Positions 51,285 through 60,578 of a DNA stretch of 64,000 bases are shown here, one piece after another. Each line of letters begins with the position of its first letter. Position 1 is the first letter of the stretch. Source of the stretch: Corynebacterium minutissimum (GTDB lineage: Bacteria; Actinomycetota; Actinomycetes; Mycobacteriales; Mycobacteriaceae); NCBI RefSeq assembly GCF_016889765.1, contig NZ_CP069533.1:186001-250000 (forward strand), in the 5' to 3' direction. Position numbers and translations under genes: made by a program. Below the pieces are notes generated by a model. That model searched no databases, was not told the origin of the DNA, and worked only from the letters and a program-made list of their open reading frames with translations.

Positions 51285-51908
51285 CTACTGCTGTGGTGCG
51301 GTGCCCAGGGTGTCCTCCATGCAGGCCTGCTGCTGGGCAGGGTCCTGCAGCTCCAGGCACTTATCGGCGCCAGTGTCGCCGAGGACCTTCACGCCGAGGG
51401 CCATGACGGCGATGGTGCCAACAAGAGCCAGGATGGAAGTAACCAGGCCGACGATGGACATCCAGGTGCGGCGCAGCTCCTTCGGGCGCTTGCCGCCAAC
51501 GACCAGCGCGATGATGGAGACGATGATGCCGATTGGGCCAAGCAGGAGCGGCGGAACAATCAGCAGCAGGGACAGCAGCGCGATGATGCCGATGACCATC
51601 GCCCAGATAGCAACGGCGTTCTTCTTTGCCGGCTGGTTGTTGGCACCAGCGTAGGCCGGGTAGCCGGCGCCAGCGGCGGTTGCGTCCGTGCCGTAAGCAT
51701 CGTGGGAGGCGTGGTCGTGAGCGGTGTGGTCGTTCAGGCCATCGTGGTTGTTTGCGGCGTCGACGTCGTGGGCGTGCTCCTCGTTGGCCTTGGAGGTTGC
51801 CTCACTATAGGAGGGCAGCTTGCTGGTGCTGTCGCTACTAAATGGGTTCTTTGCGTTGTCCGGGTTTTCTGCGTTGTACGGGTTCTCTGAGCTGTTCGGG
51901 GTGGTCAT
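51285..51908 (-). CDS. DUF4190-type membrane protein, paralogue A
   Basis: The 207-residue protein has a long hydrophilic N-terminus rich in Asn, Ser, Asp and His (residues 1-95), then two membrane helices (about 98-118 and 145-170) with the shared loop between them. A short extracellular tail follows with the motif DPAQQQACMED. DUF4190 proteins have no known function. AAGGAGG precedes the ATG. It shares its second half with the next gene on the same strand; the tail cysteines (KCLE and QACME) could form a disulfide. Confidence 0.8.
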   Translation of the reverse strand: MTTPNSSENPYNAENPDNAKNPFSSDSTSKLPSYSEATSKANEEHAHDVDAANNHDGLNDHTAHDHASHDAYGTDATAAGAGYPAYAGANNQPAKKNAVAIWAMVIGIIALLSLLLIVPPLLLGPIGIIVSIIALVVGGKRPKELRRTWMSIVGLVTSILALVGTIAVMALGVKVLGDTGADKCLELQDPAQQQACMEDTLGTAPQQ

Positions 51909-52033
51909 ATGGTTGGCCTCCTTGGGGCAGCCCTAATAGCGTGCTCTTCATCAAATACGTGCGTTTAATAACTTATGCGTTTGCAATAGCTTCCGGCCAC
52001 GTTACTTACGGAACCTGTGAAATCACTGGCAAC

Positions 52034-52498
52034 CTAGTTTTGAGTAACGCCATTCAAAGAATCTTCCATGCAGGCTTGCTTTTGCGCTGGGTCATCGATG
52101 GTCGTGCACATCTCAGGGTCAGGCGTCATCGTCCAACCAATGTGCGTATACAAGTAAATCGAGAAAGCAACGGACAAGATTAAAGCGATAATTGAGGTAA
52201 TCAAGCCGGCGATGGACATCCAGGCGCGACGCAGCCCTTTTGGTCGCTTCTTGCCTTTTAGCAATGCGATGATGGAGACGATGATGCCAACCGGCCCCAG
52301 CAGCAGCGGTGGGACAACCAGGAGCAAAGACACCAGCGCAATGATGCCGATAACGAGAGCCCAAACAGCGATTACACTTTTCTTTTCGGCTTGAGGTTCA
52401 CCGACACCACCACCGGCAGAGGCCGGGTATGCCGCGCCTTCGGTGCCGTCGGAATTCCTCCCGTTGCCCAGGGTGTGAGGGTCGTTCGGAGCGGTCAT
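52034..52498 (-). CDS. DUF4190-type membrane protein, paralogue B
   Basis: The 154-residue protein from ATG 52498 has a short hydrophilic N-terminus and then the same two-helix region as paralogue A (VIGIIAL-SLLL-VPPLLLGP-GIIVSIIAL). The external tail carries DPAQKQACMED, nearly identical to that of paralogue A. Even the start regions match (AAGGAGGCCAA before both ATGs). The pair is a tandem duplication in which the N-termini have diverged. Function unknown. Confidence 0.8.
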   Translation of the reverse strand: MTAPNDPHTLGNGRNSDGTEGAAYPASAGGGVGEPQAEKKSVIAVWALVIGIIALVSLLLVVPPLLLGPVGIIVSIIALLKGKKRPKGLRRAWMSIAGLITSIIALILSVAFSIYLYTHIGWTMTPDPEMCTTIDDPAQKQACMEDSLNGVTQN

Positions 52499-52625
52499 AC
52501 GCTTGGCCTCCTTGAGTGCAGCCCACAAGCCTTAATCGTGTTATTGCTAATCGTGCTATTACTTTTGACTACTGCTTTTGTCTAAGTTTCCCACGCTGGC
52601 TGCGCATTGTACTGCGTCGCGTCAC

Positions 52626-54431
52626 CTACCACTTGCGCAGGTACTCGATGCGCTGGCGCAGCTGCTCGGCGTCGCACAACGCGGTGGGCGGGCCACCGCA
52701 GGCCTTTCGAGCTTCGGTATGGATGGCGCCGTGGGGTCGGCCAGTGCGCTGTGCAGTGATGGACACCACCGTGTTGAGCTCCTTGCGCAGCGCAGAAATC
52801 TCATCCACCACGCCCGCGTCAGAACCGCCCGTGCTTGCCGACGCCCCCACGGCACCACCTTGTCCTCCACGTTTCGGCGCATGCGGGGTGCCGTACAGCT
52901 TGTTGCGCTGCTCCTCTGCTGCCTCCGCTGCCCGGCGCGCCTTCTCCTCGGCTTCCCGCCGATCCATTTCCTCTGACTGCTTCTTGCGCAGGAGATCCTT
53001 GACCTGGTCGGCGTCGAGAAGCCCGGGAATGCCGAGAAAATCTTCGTCCTCGTCGGTAATGGCGCCGGTATTAAACTGCGAGCCGTTGTAGAGCAGACCG
53101 GAGAATTCCGCCTCCGCGCCAAGGGACTCGTACGAGGGCTCGAGCATGTCGGGCTCGGTTTTCTTCTGGTTAGCGTCCTCCAGAAGTTCGTCGTCCCAGC
53201 CCTCCTTGTCGGGGTTCTTCTCCCCTCCCAAGACGTGGTCGCGCTGCTTTTCCATATTTTCGGCAAGCCCGAGCAAGACAGGTACGGAGGGTAGGAAGAC
53301 CGAGGCGGTCTCGCCCGGCATGCGGGAGCGCACGAAGCGACCGATGGCCTGGGCAAAGAAGAGCGGGGTCGACGCCGAAGTGGCGTAGACACCCACGGCA
53401 AGACGGGGAACGTCAACGCCCTCAGACACCATACGTACGGCCACCATCCACTCATCCGTGGATTCAGAGAACTCCGCAATGCGTGCGGAGGAACCTGGGT
53501 CGTCGGACAGGATGACGGAGACCGGGGTGTTGGAAATCTGCTTGAGGATCTTCGCGTAGGCGCGCGCGGTGGTCGTGTCGGTAGCTAATACGAGGCCACC
53601 AGCATCCGGCATGTTGCGGCGCATCTGCATCAGGCGGGTATGTGCGGCGTGCAGAACCGTGGGAATCCACTCGCCCTTGGGGTCCAAGGCGGTGCGCCAC
53701 GCCCGCGCCGTTTGCTCCGGGTTGAGAATGTCCCCTAGACGGGCCGCATGTTCCTCACCGGCGCTATCCCGCCAGCGGGACTCTCCGGAGTAGCTGAGGA
53801 AGACGACGGGGCGCACGACGCCGTCGGCAAGCGCATCGCCATAGCCATAGGTGTGATCCGAACGAGAAACGAGGTGGCCCTCCCCATCCTCTTCATAGCG
53901 CACGAAAGGGATCTGCGAGTCATCGGAGCGGAAAGGCGTACCTGTTAGCGCGAGGCGGTGCTCCGCGTCATCATAGGCCTCACGCACGCCATCGCCCCAG
54001 CTCTTGGCGTCGCCGGCGTGGTGGATCTCATCGAGGATCACCAACGTGCGCCGCGCTGAAGCAACAGCACGGTGCTTGTACGGGTGCATGCCCACCTGGG
54101 CGTAGGTCACCACCACGCCGTCCATCGCCGGATTCACTCCGGAAGAGTTGGTGAACTTCGGATCCAGCGCCAACCCCACGCGGGAGGCGGACTCGGACCA
54201 CTGGACCTTAAGGTGCTCCGTCGGCACCACCACGATGACTCGCTCGACGGTACGGTCCGCCATGAGCTCGGTGGCCACACGCAGCGCAAAGGTGGTTTTA
54301 CCTGCGCCCGGAGTCGCCACCGCCATGAAATCCTTCGGCTTGGTGGCCAGGAATTTGTCCAGTGCGGCGCGCTGCCACACACGGAGTGAGCCGTTATTGG
54401 CAAATCTTTGTGCTGATGACTGTGTCGACAC
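52626..54431 (-). CDS. DEAD/DEAH-box SF2 helicase (SSL2-like)
   Basis: A conserved actinobacterial helicase of 601 residues, role unproven. Motifs: Q-like LRVWQRAALDKFL, Walker A ATPGAGKTTFALRVA near residue 45, motif II LVILDEIHHAGDAKSWGDG, motif III LALTGTPFRSDD, motif V/VI SEGVDVPRLAVGVYAT and QAIGRFVRSRMPG. The C-terminal third is charged, with a probable coiled coil rich in Glu, Lys and Arg (QSEEMDRREAEEKARRAAE). GTG start at 54431. It is a core gene and not part of the defence island. Confidence 0.88.
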   Translation of the reverse strand: MSTQSSAQRFANNGSLRVWQRAALDKFLATKPKDFMAVATPGAGKTTFALRVATELMADRTVERVIVVVPTEHLKVQWSESASRVGLALDPKFTNSSGVNPAMDGVVVTYAQVGMHPYKHRAVASARRTLVILDEIHHAGDAKSWGDGVREAYDDAEHRLALTGTPFRSDDSQIPFVRYEEDGEGHLVSRSDHTYGYGDALADGVVRPVVFLSYSGESRWRDSAGEEHAARLGDILNPEQTARAWRTALDPKGEWIPTVLHAAHTRLMQMRRNMPDAGGLVLATDTTTARAYAKILKQISNTPVSVILSDDPGSSARIAEFSESTDEWMVAVRMVSEGVDVPRLAVGVYATSASTPLFFAQAIGRFVRSRMPGETASVFLPSVPVLLGLAENMEKQRDHVLGGEKNPDKEGWDDELLEDANQKKTEPDMLEPSYESLGAEAEFSGLLYNGSQFNTGAITDEDEDFLGIPGLLDADQVKDLLRKKQSEEMDRREAEEKARRAAEAAEEQRNKLYGTPHAPKRGGQGGAVGASASTGGSDAGVVDEISALRKELNTVVSITAQRTGRPHGAIHTEARKACGGPPTALCDAEQLRQRIEYLRKW

Positions 54432-54555
54432 GGTCAGCGACTATCCCCCTCTACTTTCCCAATCCCGATGCTTAACGTTGGTCTTCGCGCTGTGCGTCTT
54501 CTTCGGGCGAGGCACAGCGCCATGTCATCCTCCTCGAGGGGAAGACAACGTGTTC

Positions 54556-54795
54556 CTAGCGGCGGCGCAGGCTCTTGTATTCGCGCTCGCAGTCAGGGCA
54601 CACAGGTGAACCGGGCTTAGCCTGCTTAGTCACCGGGAAGGTCTCTCCGCACAATGCCACGACGTACTTGCCGTTGACCGCGGAATCGAGAATGTGGTCC
54701 TTCTTGACATAGTGGAAGAACTTCGGGGTGTCGTCATTGGTTGACGTATCCTCGCGGACATCTGGGCGCTCAATAGTCTTAGTCGTCGTACTCAC
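54556..54795 (-). CDS. DUF3039 family protein
   Basis: A small conserved actinobacterial protein, 79 residues from GTG 54795 (start chosen from the family opening VSTTTKTIERPDVRE). FFHYVKKDHILDSAVNGKYV is the conserved centre, and ALCGE with PVCPDCE gives cysteines that may bind zinc. Function unknown. It is divergent from the DUF3099 gene, the usual actinobacterial layout. Confidence 0.85.
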   Translation of the reverse strand: MSTTTKTIERPDVREDTSTNDDTPKFFHYVKKDHILDSAVNGKYVVALCGETFPVTKQAKPGSPVCPDCEREYKSLRRR

Positions 54796-54842
54796 GCCCC
54801 CTATCATGCCGTATCGGTATCGAAGTTGGCGAGTCCTCCCGC

Positions 54843-54848
54843 TACGCT
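54843..54848 (+). promoter_or_regulatory. -10 hexamer of the DUF3099 gene (leaderless start)
   Basis: TACGCT ends 7 nt before the ATG at 54856, with no ribosome site. Confidence 0.55.
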
Positions 54849-54855
54849 TGTGACC

Positions 54856-55305
54856 ATGACCCCTTCGAACTCGCGTGATAACGCAGGCCGCACCCCACAA
54901 TCGGGGCGGAGACGCGGGCGGGCGTTTGGCCGTGAGCGCTACCTCATCACCACAGCCAAACTCGCCCCAGGGCAAGATCGCCATCGCCGCGAGGTTATCT
55001 ACTTTGTCTTGCAGTTCTTGCGCATCCCCTCCCTCATCATCGCCGGAGTCCTGGCCTACGTGTGGCAGTGGTGGATTCCGGCAGCACTTGTCGTGGCTGT
55101 GACCTTCCCGTTGCCGTGGATTGCAGTTGTCATTGGTAATGGCCGTGGGCAGAAGAAGGATAAACGCGAAAAATCAGTGTACAAACCAGCACTGGCACGG
55201 CAGATGGCGCAGGCGCACCGCGAGCAACTAGAGCGCCAGGACCGCGGCGCGTTGCCTGGCGCGCCGCAACAACCTCCACCTGACACCATTGACCACGACG
55301 ACTAG
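54856..55305 (+). CDS. DUF3099 family membrane protein
   Basis: Small actinobacterial membrane protein, 149 residues. A basic N-terminus leads to RYLITTAKL, then two membrane helices (about residues 53-70 and 72-92) and a charged, Gln/Pro-rich C-terminus. Function unknown. ATG 54856 is chosen over the in-frame GTG at 54826 because the -10 hexamer lies between them. Confidence 0.85.
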   Translation: MTPSNSRDNAGRTPQSGRRRGRAFGRERYLITTAKLAPGQDRHRREVIYFVLQFLRIPSLIIAGVLAYVWQWWIPAALVVAVTFPLPWIAVVIGNGRGQKKDKREKSVYKPALARQMAQAHREQLERQDRGALPGAPQQPPPDTIDHDD

Positions 55306-55342
55306 AACTCTTTTTAAGGCATTAAGGAACTAAGGAACTATT

Positions 55343-56929
55343 GTGAGCACCTCCGACTCTTCCGGCCCTTCTCCTTTCGGCCCACCCATGAACCCAGAGC
55401 ACCCCATCGCCGAGTTCGCCCATGACCTAGTCCAGGTCTTCGACAAGGCGGGCTTTAACGCTGATGGGATTGCTGGACACTTGGGCCCGGAGTACACAGA
55501 GGCTTTGCACCGCGGGGAGCCCGCCGCTGTGGTGATGGGTGCCAGTGGCGATACCGACCTTGACCGTCTCATCCGAATCTTCATCGTGCACGAACACGTG
55601 CCGGCCACAGTGCTGTCTGAGGTCTTGGGGGCGCGCCTTGCCACCAAGCTTCTCGATTCAGGCGTAGCACAGACCGATGAGCACGGCACCGTTTTCGTCG
55701 CCTACGACATTCGCCCGCACATCATCGTGGGCCGCAACCGTGTGGTTTTCTCTGATGTCGATGCTTCCCTGGTGGATCACGTGCCGGGCCCTGACCATGT
55801 TTTGGGCGTGGGCTCTGCCAGTCTTTCCCTCCTGCATTCCACCCCGACGTCCCCGGTGTCCTCCGTGCTAGATCTGGGCACAGGTTCCGGTGTGCAGTTG
55901 CTGGGGCAACTGGATTCTGCGGAGCACATCGTGGCAACGGACGTCCATGAGCGCGCGCTTGACCTGGCCCGCGCCACTGTCGCTGCTGCAGGTGCTACCT
56001 CGCGTGTGGAGTTGCGCCAAGGCTCTTGGTTTGAACCTGTAGCTGGGGAGCGCTTCGACCGCATTGTGGCCAATCCACCTTTTGTAGTGGGTTTGCCGGA
56101 GGTAGGCCATGTCTACCGCGATTCCGGTCTCAACCTTGATGGGGCTAGTGAGCTCGTAGTCTCCCAGGCCGCGGAGCATCTCACCCCAGGTGGCACCGCC
56201 CACCTGCTGGCCGCGTGGGTCCACCAAGGTGAGGAATCCTGGCAACAGCGCGTTGCTTCGTGGTTGCCCGATACCGGTGTGGCTGCGTGGATCATTCAGC
56301 GCGACGTTGCCGATCCTGCACTCTACGTGTCCACGTGGTTGGCCGATGAGTCCGTTGATGTGCGCAGCACCGAGGGGCAAGCGCGCTCACGTGAATGGTT
56401 ACAGCACTTCCATGATCATGAGGTCACCGGAATTGGCTTTGGGTTCGTCGCCATTCAACGCATCGACGATGATGAACCTTCCGATATCTTGGCGGAGACC
56501 ATGTCCCAGCCAGTTGTCGATCCGCTCGGGCCCGAAGTCGAGGAATACTTTGCCCGAGTGGAGTGGCTGCGTGGGCTTGTGCCCGGCGAGTTGGAAAACG
56601 CTCATGTGCAGTTGCGCCCTGGCGTCGCCCGGGAAGATGTCGCTCTTCCCGATACTGAGGTGGGAATGGGCTTTACCCGCGCCGCACTGCGCCTTACGCG
56701 CACCGATGGTCCGCGTTGGCAGCACGATGTGGACGAGCACCTAGCTGCCATCGTGGCCGGTCTGAACCCGCAGGGTTTGAGCATTGGCGAGACCATCGAG
56801 CTGTATGCCGCCGCGCAAGGCTATGACGAGGCTGCGCTTGTCGACGCCGCCCTCCCCGCCATCGTCGATCTCATCCGCCACGGCCTTGTGATCCCGACCG
56901 AACTGCTGGCTTTCTCACATACCGACTAG
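55343..56929 (+). CDS. Class I SAM-dependent methyltransferase (HemK/RlmG-like core)
   Basis: A conserved actinobacterial methyltransferase of 528 residues. An N-terminal helical domain of about 150 residues is followed by a Rossmann core: motif I VLDLGTGSGVQLLGQL, an acidic motif II ATDVHERALDLARAT, and the substrate motif NPPFVVG typical of enzymes that methylate amide or base nitrogen. The C-terminal 200 residues are family-specific. The target is unknown; NPPF suggests Gln or an adenine/guanine amine in rRNA. AAGGAA precedes the GTG start. Confidence 0.85.
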   Translation: MSTSDSSGPSPFGPPMNPEHPIAEFAHDLVQVFDKAGFNADGIAGHLGPEYTEALHRGEPAAVVMGASGDTDLDRLIRIFIVHEHVPATVLSEVLGARLATKLLDSGVAQTDEHGTVFVAYDIRPHIIVGRNRVVFSDVDASLVDHVPGPDHVLGVGSASLSLLHSTPTSPVSSVLDLGTGSGVQLLGQLDSAEHIVATDVHERALDLARATVAAAGATSRVELRQGSWFEPVAGERFDRIVANPPFVVGLPEVGHVYRDSGLNLDGASELVVSQAAEHLTPGGTAHLLAAWVHQGEESWQQRVASWLPDTGVAAWIIQRDVADPALYVSTWLADESVDVRSTEGQARSREWLQHFHDHEVTGIGFGFVAIQRIDDDEPSDILAETMSQPVVDPLGPEVEEYFARVEWLRGLVPGELENAHVQLRPGVAREDVALPDTEVGMGFTRAALRLTRTDGPRWQHDVDEHLAAIVAGLNPQGLSIGETIELYAAAQGYDEAALVDAALPAIVDLIRHGLVIPTELLAFSHTD

Positions 56930-56983
56930 CTGCTTTAACCAATCACAGATAACCCTGTAGAAGAAAGGTAATTCCGCTCCCCC

Positions 56984-57427
56984 ATGCGTGCAGTACTTAC
57001 CCGTGTGTCTCAAGCTTCAGTAAGCGTTGATGGAGACACCGTTGGCTCAATCGACTGTCCCGACACCGGCGGGCTGTTAGCTCTTATTGGCGTCTCCACT
57101 GAAGATCTTGGCAACTGGCCCCCTCGTGCGGAGAAAATGGCGCGCAAGATCGCGGAGCTCCGAATCTTAGAGGGCGAACGTTCAGTACTCGAGGCTCAAG
57201 CGCCAGTATTGGTTGTTAGCCAGTTCACGCTTTATGGTCGCACTGCGAAAGGCCGGCGGCCTTCCTGGTCCGATGCTGCACCAGGACACGAGGCAGAACC
57301 AATCATCGATGCCATCGTGACTCACCTGAAAGAGCGCGGGCTACGCGTCGAAACCGGTCAGTTTGGCGCTGAGATGCGTGTGTCTTCAGTAAACGAGGGA
57401 CCATTTACCGTGCTGGTAGAAACGTAA
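56984..57427 (+). CDS. dtd: D-aminoacyl-tRNA deacylase
   Basis: Removes D-amino acids (and glycine from tRNA-Ala) wrongly attached to tRNA. The 147-residue protein begins MRAVLTRVSQASVSVDGDTV and has the active-site motifs SQFTLYGRTAKGRRPSW and the C-terminal NEGPFTVLVET (G-P-x-T cross-subunit motif appearing as GPFTV). Confidence 0.96.
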   Translation: MRAVLTRVSQASVSVDGDTVGSIDCPDTGGLLALIGVSTEDLGNWPPRAEKMARKIAELRILEGERSVLEAQAPVLVVSQFTLYGRTAKGRRPSWSDAAPGHEAEPIIDAIVTHLKERGLRVETGQFGAEMRVSSVNEGPFTVLVET

Positions 57428-57715
57428 TTTTGGCATCCAGCCGGCCAACTTTGTTGAACAATGCATAAACACGCGGAGAAAGCAAACCCAAGCAGAGTGA
57501 TAATTTTCCTACCTCCAATGCGATAATTTATTATCATTTCTCTCCACTTTGTGCTTATACTGAGGGCACAGCGGAGCAAACGGGCTGTATATGCAGTAAA
57601 TGTGAGAAAGCTCCTCACATACTGCAAAGCAAGATTGCAGACGAGAATCTTTTCTCACTACAAGGTTGCAGAAGCCCAATAGCTTCGATCAACCACTAGG
57701 ACAGTAGGAAAGAAA
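57428..57715 (+). promoter_or_regulatory. AT-rich promoter and structured leader of the serine-use genes
   Basis: The 288 bp hold TATACT at 57556-57561 as likely -10 and a perfect GATAAT-TT-ATTATC palindrome (57522-57535) at the -35 position. The following leader of about 150 nt has three consecutive hairpins: 57600-57620 (ATGTGAG/CTCACAT), 57622-57640 (CTGCAA/TTGCAG) and 57643-57656 (GAGAA/TTCTC). A second TTGCAG at 57666-57671 could compete for CTGCAA, giving an alternative fold. No known riboswitch class is recognised. Confidence 0.5.
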
Positions 57716-59140
57716 ATGTCTCACTCAGTATTGCGACACAATCACGATAGGGACCAACACCCCGAAAACCGCGCAGAGATGCCCGAGAGCCTCGCGGTCT
57801 CACAAAGTTCAACCCCTGCATCAGACCAGTCATCTTCCGTCCCCGGCATCGACACCCCGTTCGAAGGGCGCAAGGGTGCCCCGAAGTGGAATAAGGAAGA
57901 CACCGTATGGATGCTCTCCCTCTTCGGCACCGCCATTGGCGCCGGCGTCCTCTTCCTCCCCATCAACGCCGGTATTGGCGGCATCATCCCGCTCCTCATT
58001 ATGACTGTCATTGCTCTGCCAATGACCTTCTGGGCGCACCGCGGCATGACCCGCTTCGTGCTCTCCAGCTCCAAGCCGGACGGTGACCTCACGGACGTCG
58101 TCGAGGAGCACTTCGGCGTCAAGGCCGGCGTCTTGATGAACATCCTGTACTTCCTGTCGGTATACCCCATCCTTCTCGTGTACTCGGTGACCATCACCAA
58201 CACGGTCAATTCCTTCCTGGAGAACCAGCTGGGAATCACACCACCTGATCGCTGGCTCACCTCCCTGCTGCTGGTTGGCGGCCTCATCCTCATTGTGCGT
58301 ATGGGCAAGGACGTCGTCGTTCACGTCATGTCCTACCTGGTGTACCCCTTCATCGGTGTGCTCGTTCTGCTCTCTATCTACCTCATCCCGAAGTGGAATA
58401 CCGCTCTGTTTGAGTCCTTCGATCTGAGCGTCGCTCGCGAGGCTTCCGGCCACAGCCTGGGGGTTACCCTGATGCTGCTGGTTCCGGTCATGGTCTTCTC
58501 CTTCAACCACTCCCCGATGATTTCCTCCTTTGCAGTTGACCGCCGCCAGACCTACGGCAAGTATGCCGAAGTTAAGGCCAGCAAGACTCTGCTTCGCTCG
58601 GAAATCCTGATGGTTGCTGTGGTCATGTTCTTCGTCTTCTCCTGCGCACTCAGCCTCTCCCCGGAGCACCTGGCTGAAGCAAAGGCCCAGAACATCACCA
58701 TCCTGTCCTACCTGGCAAACCACTTCGATACCCCGGTCATCCAGTGGATTGCTCCTATCATCGCCATGATTGCCGTGGCTAAGTCCTTCCTCGGCCACTA
58801 CCTCGGTGCTGCTGAAGGATTCGAAGGCCTCATCGTCAAGGGCAGCAAGAAGGCCAACAAGGATGACGCCAATTCCCTGCGCAAGCTCAACTTCATCACT
58901 CTCATCTTCATGCTGGTCACCTCCTGGCTCGTTGCCTGGGCTGACCCCTCCATCCTCGGCATGATTGAAACCCTGTGTGGCCCGACGATTGCCATCATGC
59001 TCTTCATCATCCCGATGGTCGCCATCCACAAGGTACCTGCACTGCAGCGCTTCAAGGGCAAGGCTTCCAACTACTTCGTATTCGTGATGGGCCTGGTTGC
59101 ACTGGCCACCATCATCTACTCCATCGTCCAGGCCTTCTAG
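57716..59140 (+). CDS. Serine transporter, HAAAP family (SdaC-like)
   Basis: A proton-coupled amino-acid importer. The 474-residue protein has a hydrophilic N-terminus of about 60 residues and eleven membrane helices starting with LSLFGTAIGAGVLFLPINAG, the HAAAP signature. FSFNHSPMISSFAVDRRQTYG in the middle is typical of the serine carrier SdaC. The next gene encodes L-serine dehydratase and starts 44 nt later, so import and breakdown are probably co-expressed. Threonine uptake is an alternative. Confidence 0.9.
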   Translation: MSHSVLRHNHDRDQHPENRAEMPESLAVSQSSTPASDQSSSVPGIDTPFEGRKGAPKWNKEDTVWMLSLFGTAIGAGVLFLPINAGIGGIIPLLIMTVIALPMTFWAHRGMTRFVLSSSKPDGDLTDVVEEHFGVKAGVLMNILYFLSVYPILLVYSVTITNTVNSFLENQLGITPPDRWLTSLLLVGGLILIVRMGKDVVVHVMSYLVYPFIGVLVLLSIYLIPKWNTALFESFDLSVAREASGHSLGVTLMLLVPVMVFSFNHSPMISSFAVDRRQTYGKYAEVKASKTLLRSEILMVAVVMFFVFSCALSLSPEHLAEAKAQNITILSYLANHFDTPVIQWIAPIIAMIAVAKSFLGHYLGAAEGFEGLIVKGSKKANKDDANSLRKLNFITLIFMLVTSWLVAWADPSILGMIETLCGPTIAIMLFIIPMVAIHKVPALQRFKGKASNYFVFVMGLVALATIIYSIVQAF

Positions 59141-59184
59141 AACCGGCCCCGCAAGAAACACTCAGAGGATTCAAGGAAAGAACA

Positions 59185-60561
59185 ATGTTCATCAGCATCT
59201 TCGATATGTTCAAGATTGGCATCGGCCCCTCCAGCTCCCACACGCTGGGACCAATGAAGGCAGGTAAGGCGTTCGTTGACGAACTGCAAGAAAAAGGCCT
59301 CTTCGACAAGGTCACCCGAGTACAAGCTAACGTCTACGGCTCACTTTCCCTCACCGGTATCGGCCATTCCACTGACAAGGCCATCCTCCTCGGCCTCGCT
59401 GGCGAAGAGCCCGAAACCGTTGACATCGACGGCATCTCCGAGTTCGTCAAAAACGTCCGCGGTAGCGAGAAGCTCATGCTCGGTGGAACCCGCGAGGTCG
59501 ATTTCCCCAAGGAAGGAGGATTCTTCTTCCACGATGAATACCTCCCTATGCATGAAAACGGTATGTGTCTTATCGCTTTCGCCGGCGAAGAGGACATCCT
59601 GCACAAGACCTACTACTCAGTGGGCGGCGGCTTCATTGTCAAACAAGAAGACTTCGCAATGCGCGGTTCAAACAAGGTGGATATCCCCTTCCCGTACTCC
59701 AGTGCCGAAGAGATGCTCGAACTGTGTGAAAACAATAACTTGACGCTTCCAGAGCTTGGGTTGGCCAATGAGCTAGCACTGCGTTCACAAGAAGAAGTCA
59801 CTGAGCACCTGGGCAAGGTACGTGATGTCATGTTCACCGGCATCGAGCGCGGCTCCTCTACCGACGGCCCGCTGCCTGGCTCGCTCCTAGTGCCGCGCCG
59901 TGCCGCTGCGCTGAGGCGTCGCCTCGAGCAAAGCGATCATCACGACGATGGTCTCGATGTTCTGAGCTGGGTCAATATGTTTGCCTTGGCCATCTCTGAA
60001 GAGAACGCATCCTGCGGTCGCGTTGTGACCGCGCCGACTAATGGTGCCTGCGGCGTCGTGCCTGCAGTGCTTGCCTACTACGACAAGTTCGTCGAACCGG
60101 TCACTGACGAAATGTTTGCAGACTACATCTTCGCCTGCAATCAGATTGCGTCTTTGTACAAGATGAACGCGTCCATCTCCGGCGCCGAGGTTGGCTGCCA
60201 GGGAGAAGTGGGTGTCGCTTGCTCCATGGCTGCAGGTGGTCTCGCCCAGCTCATGGGCGCTACCCCAGAGCAAGTATGCGTCGCCGCAGAAATCGGCATG
60301 GAACACAAGCTTGGCCTCACCTGCGACCCGGTCCTCGGCCAGGTTCAGGTCCCCTGCATCGAGCGCAATGCCGTCGCTGCTGTTGACTCCATCACCGCAG
60401 CCCGCATGGCCCTCGAGCGGGAAAGCAAGCCCTGTGTGTCCCTCGATGAAGTTATCTGGACCATGTACAAGACTGGTAAGGATATGAACGCCAAGTACCG
60501 TGAGACGTCGCAAGGCGGTCTGGCACTTGCAGTCCATCCGCCAGTCGCCGTATGCGGCTAA
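59185..60561 (+). CDS. sdaA: L-serine dehydratase, single-chain iron-sulfur type
   Basis: Deaminates L-serine to pyruvate and ammonia. From ATG 59185 (AAGGAAAG upstream) the protein has 458 residues, with fused beta (residues 1 to about 170) and alpha domains. FDMFKIGIGPSSSHTLGPM opens the beta domain. The alpha domain has GRVVTAPTNGACGVVPAVL, GAEVGCQGEVGVACSMAAGG and MEHKLGLTCDPVLGQVQVPC, giving the cysteines of the 4Fe-4S cluster. It follows the serine transporter and precedes a PAS/HTH regulator. Confidence 0.95.
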   Translation: MFISIFDMFKIGIGPSSSHTLGPMKAGKAFVDELQEKGLFDKVTRVQANVYGSLSLTGIGHSTDKAILLGLAGEEPETVDIDGISEFVKNVRGSEKLMLGGTREVDFPKEGGFFFHDEYLPMHENGMCLIAFAGEEDILHKTYYSVGGGFIVKQEDFAMRGSNKVDIPFPYSSAEEMLELCENNNLTLPELGLANELALRSQEEVTEHLGKVRDVMFTGIERGSSTDGPLPGSLLVPRRAAALRRRLEQSDHHDDGLDVLSWVNMFALAISEENASCGRVVTAPTNGACGVVPAVLAYYDKFVEPVTDEMFADYIFACNQIASLYKMNASISGAEVGCQGEVGVACSMAAGGLAQLMGATPEQVCVAAEIGMEHKLGLTCDPVLGQVQVPCIERNAVAAVDSITAARMALERESKPCVSLDEVIWTMYKTGKDMNAKYRETSQGGLALAVHPPVAVCG

Positions 60562-60578
60562 AGACCTCCTAAAGAATC

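Noticed and set aside
57830..59161. A 443-codon minus-strand frame opposite the serine transporter gene
   Set aside because: Antisense shadow: hydrophilic, His/Glu/Asp-rich product without motifs, while the plus strand encodes a recognisable transporter.
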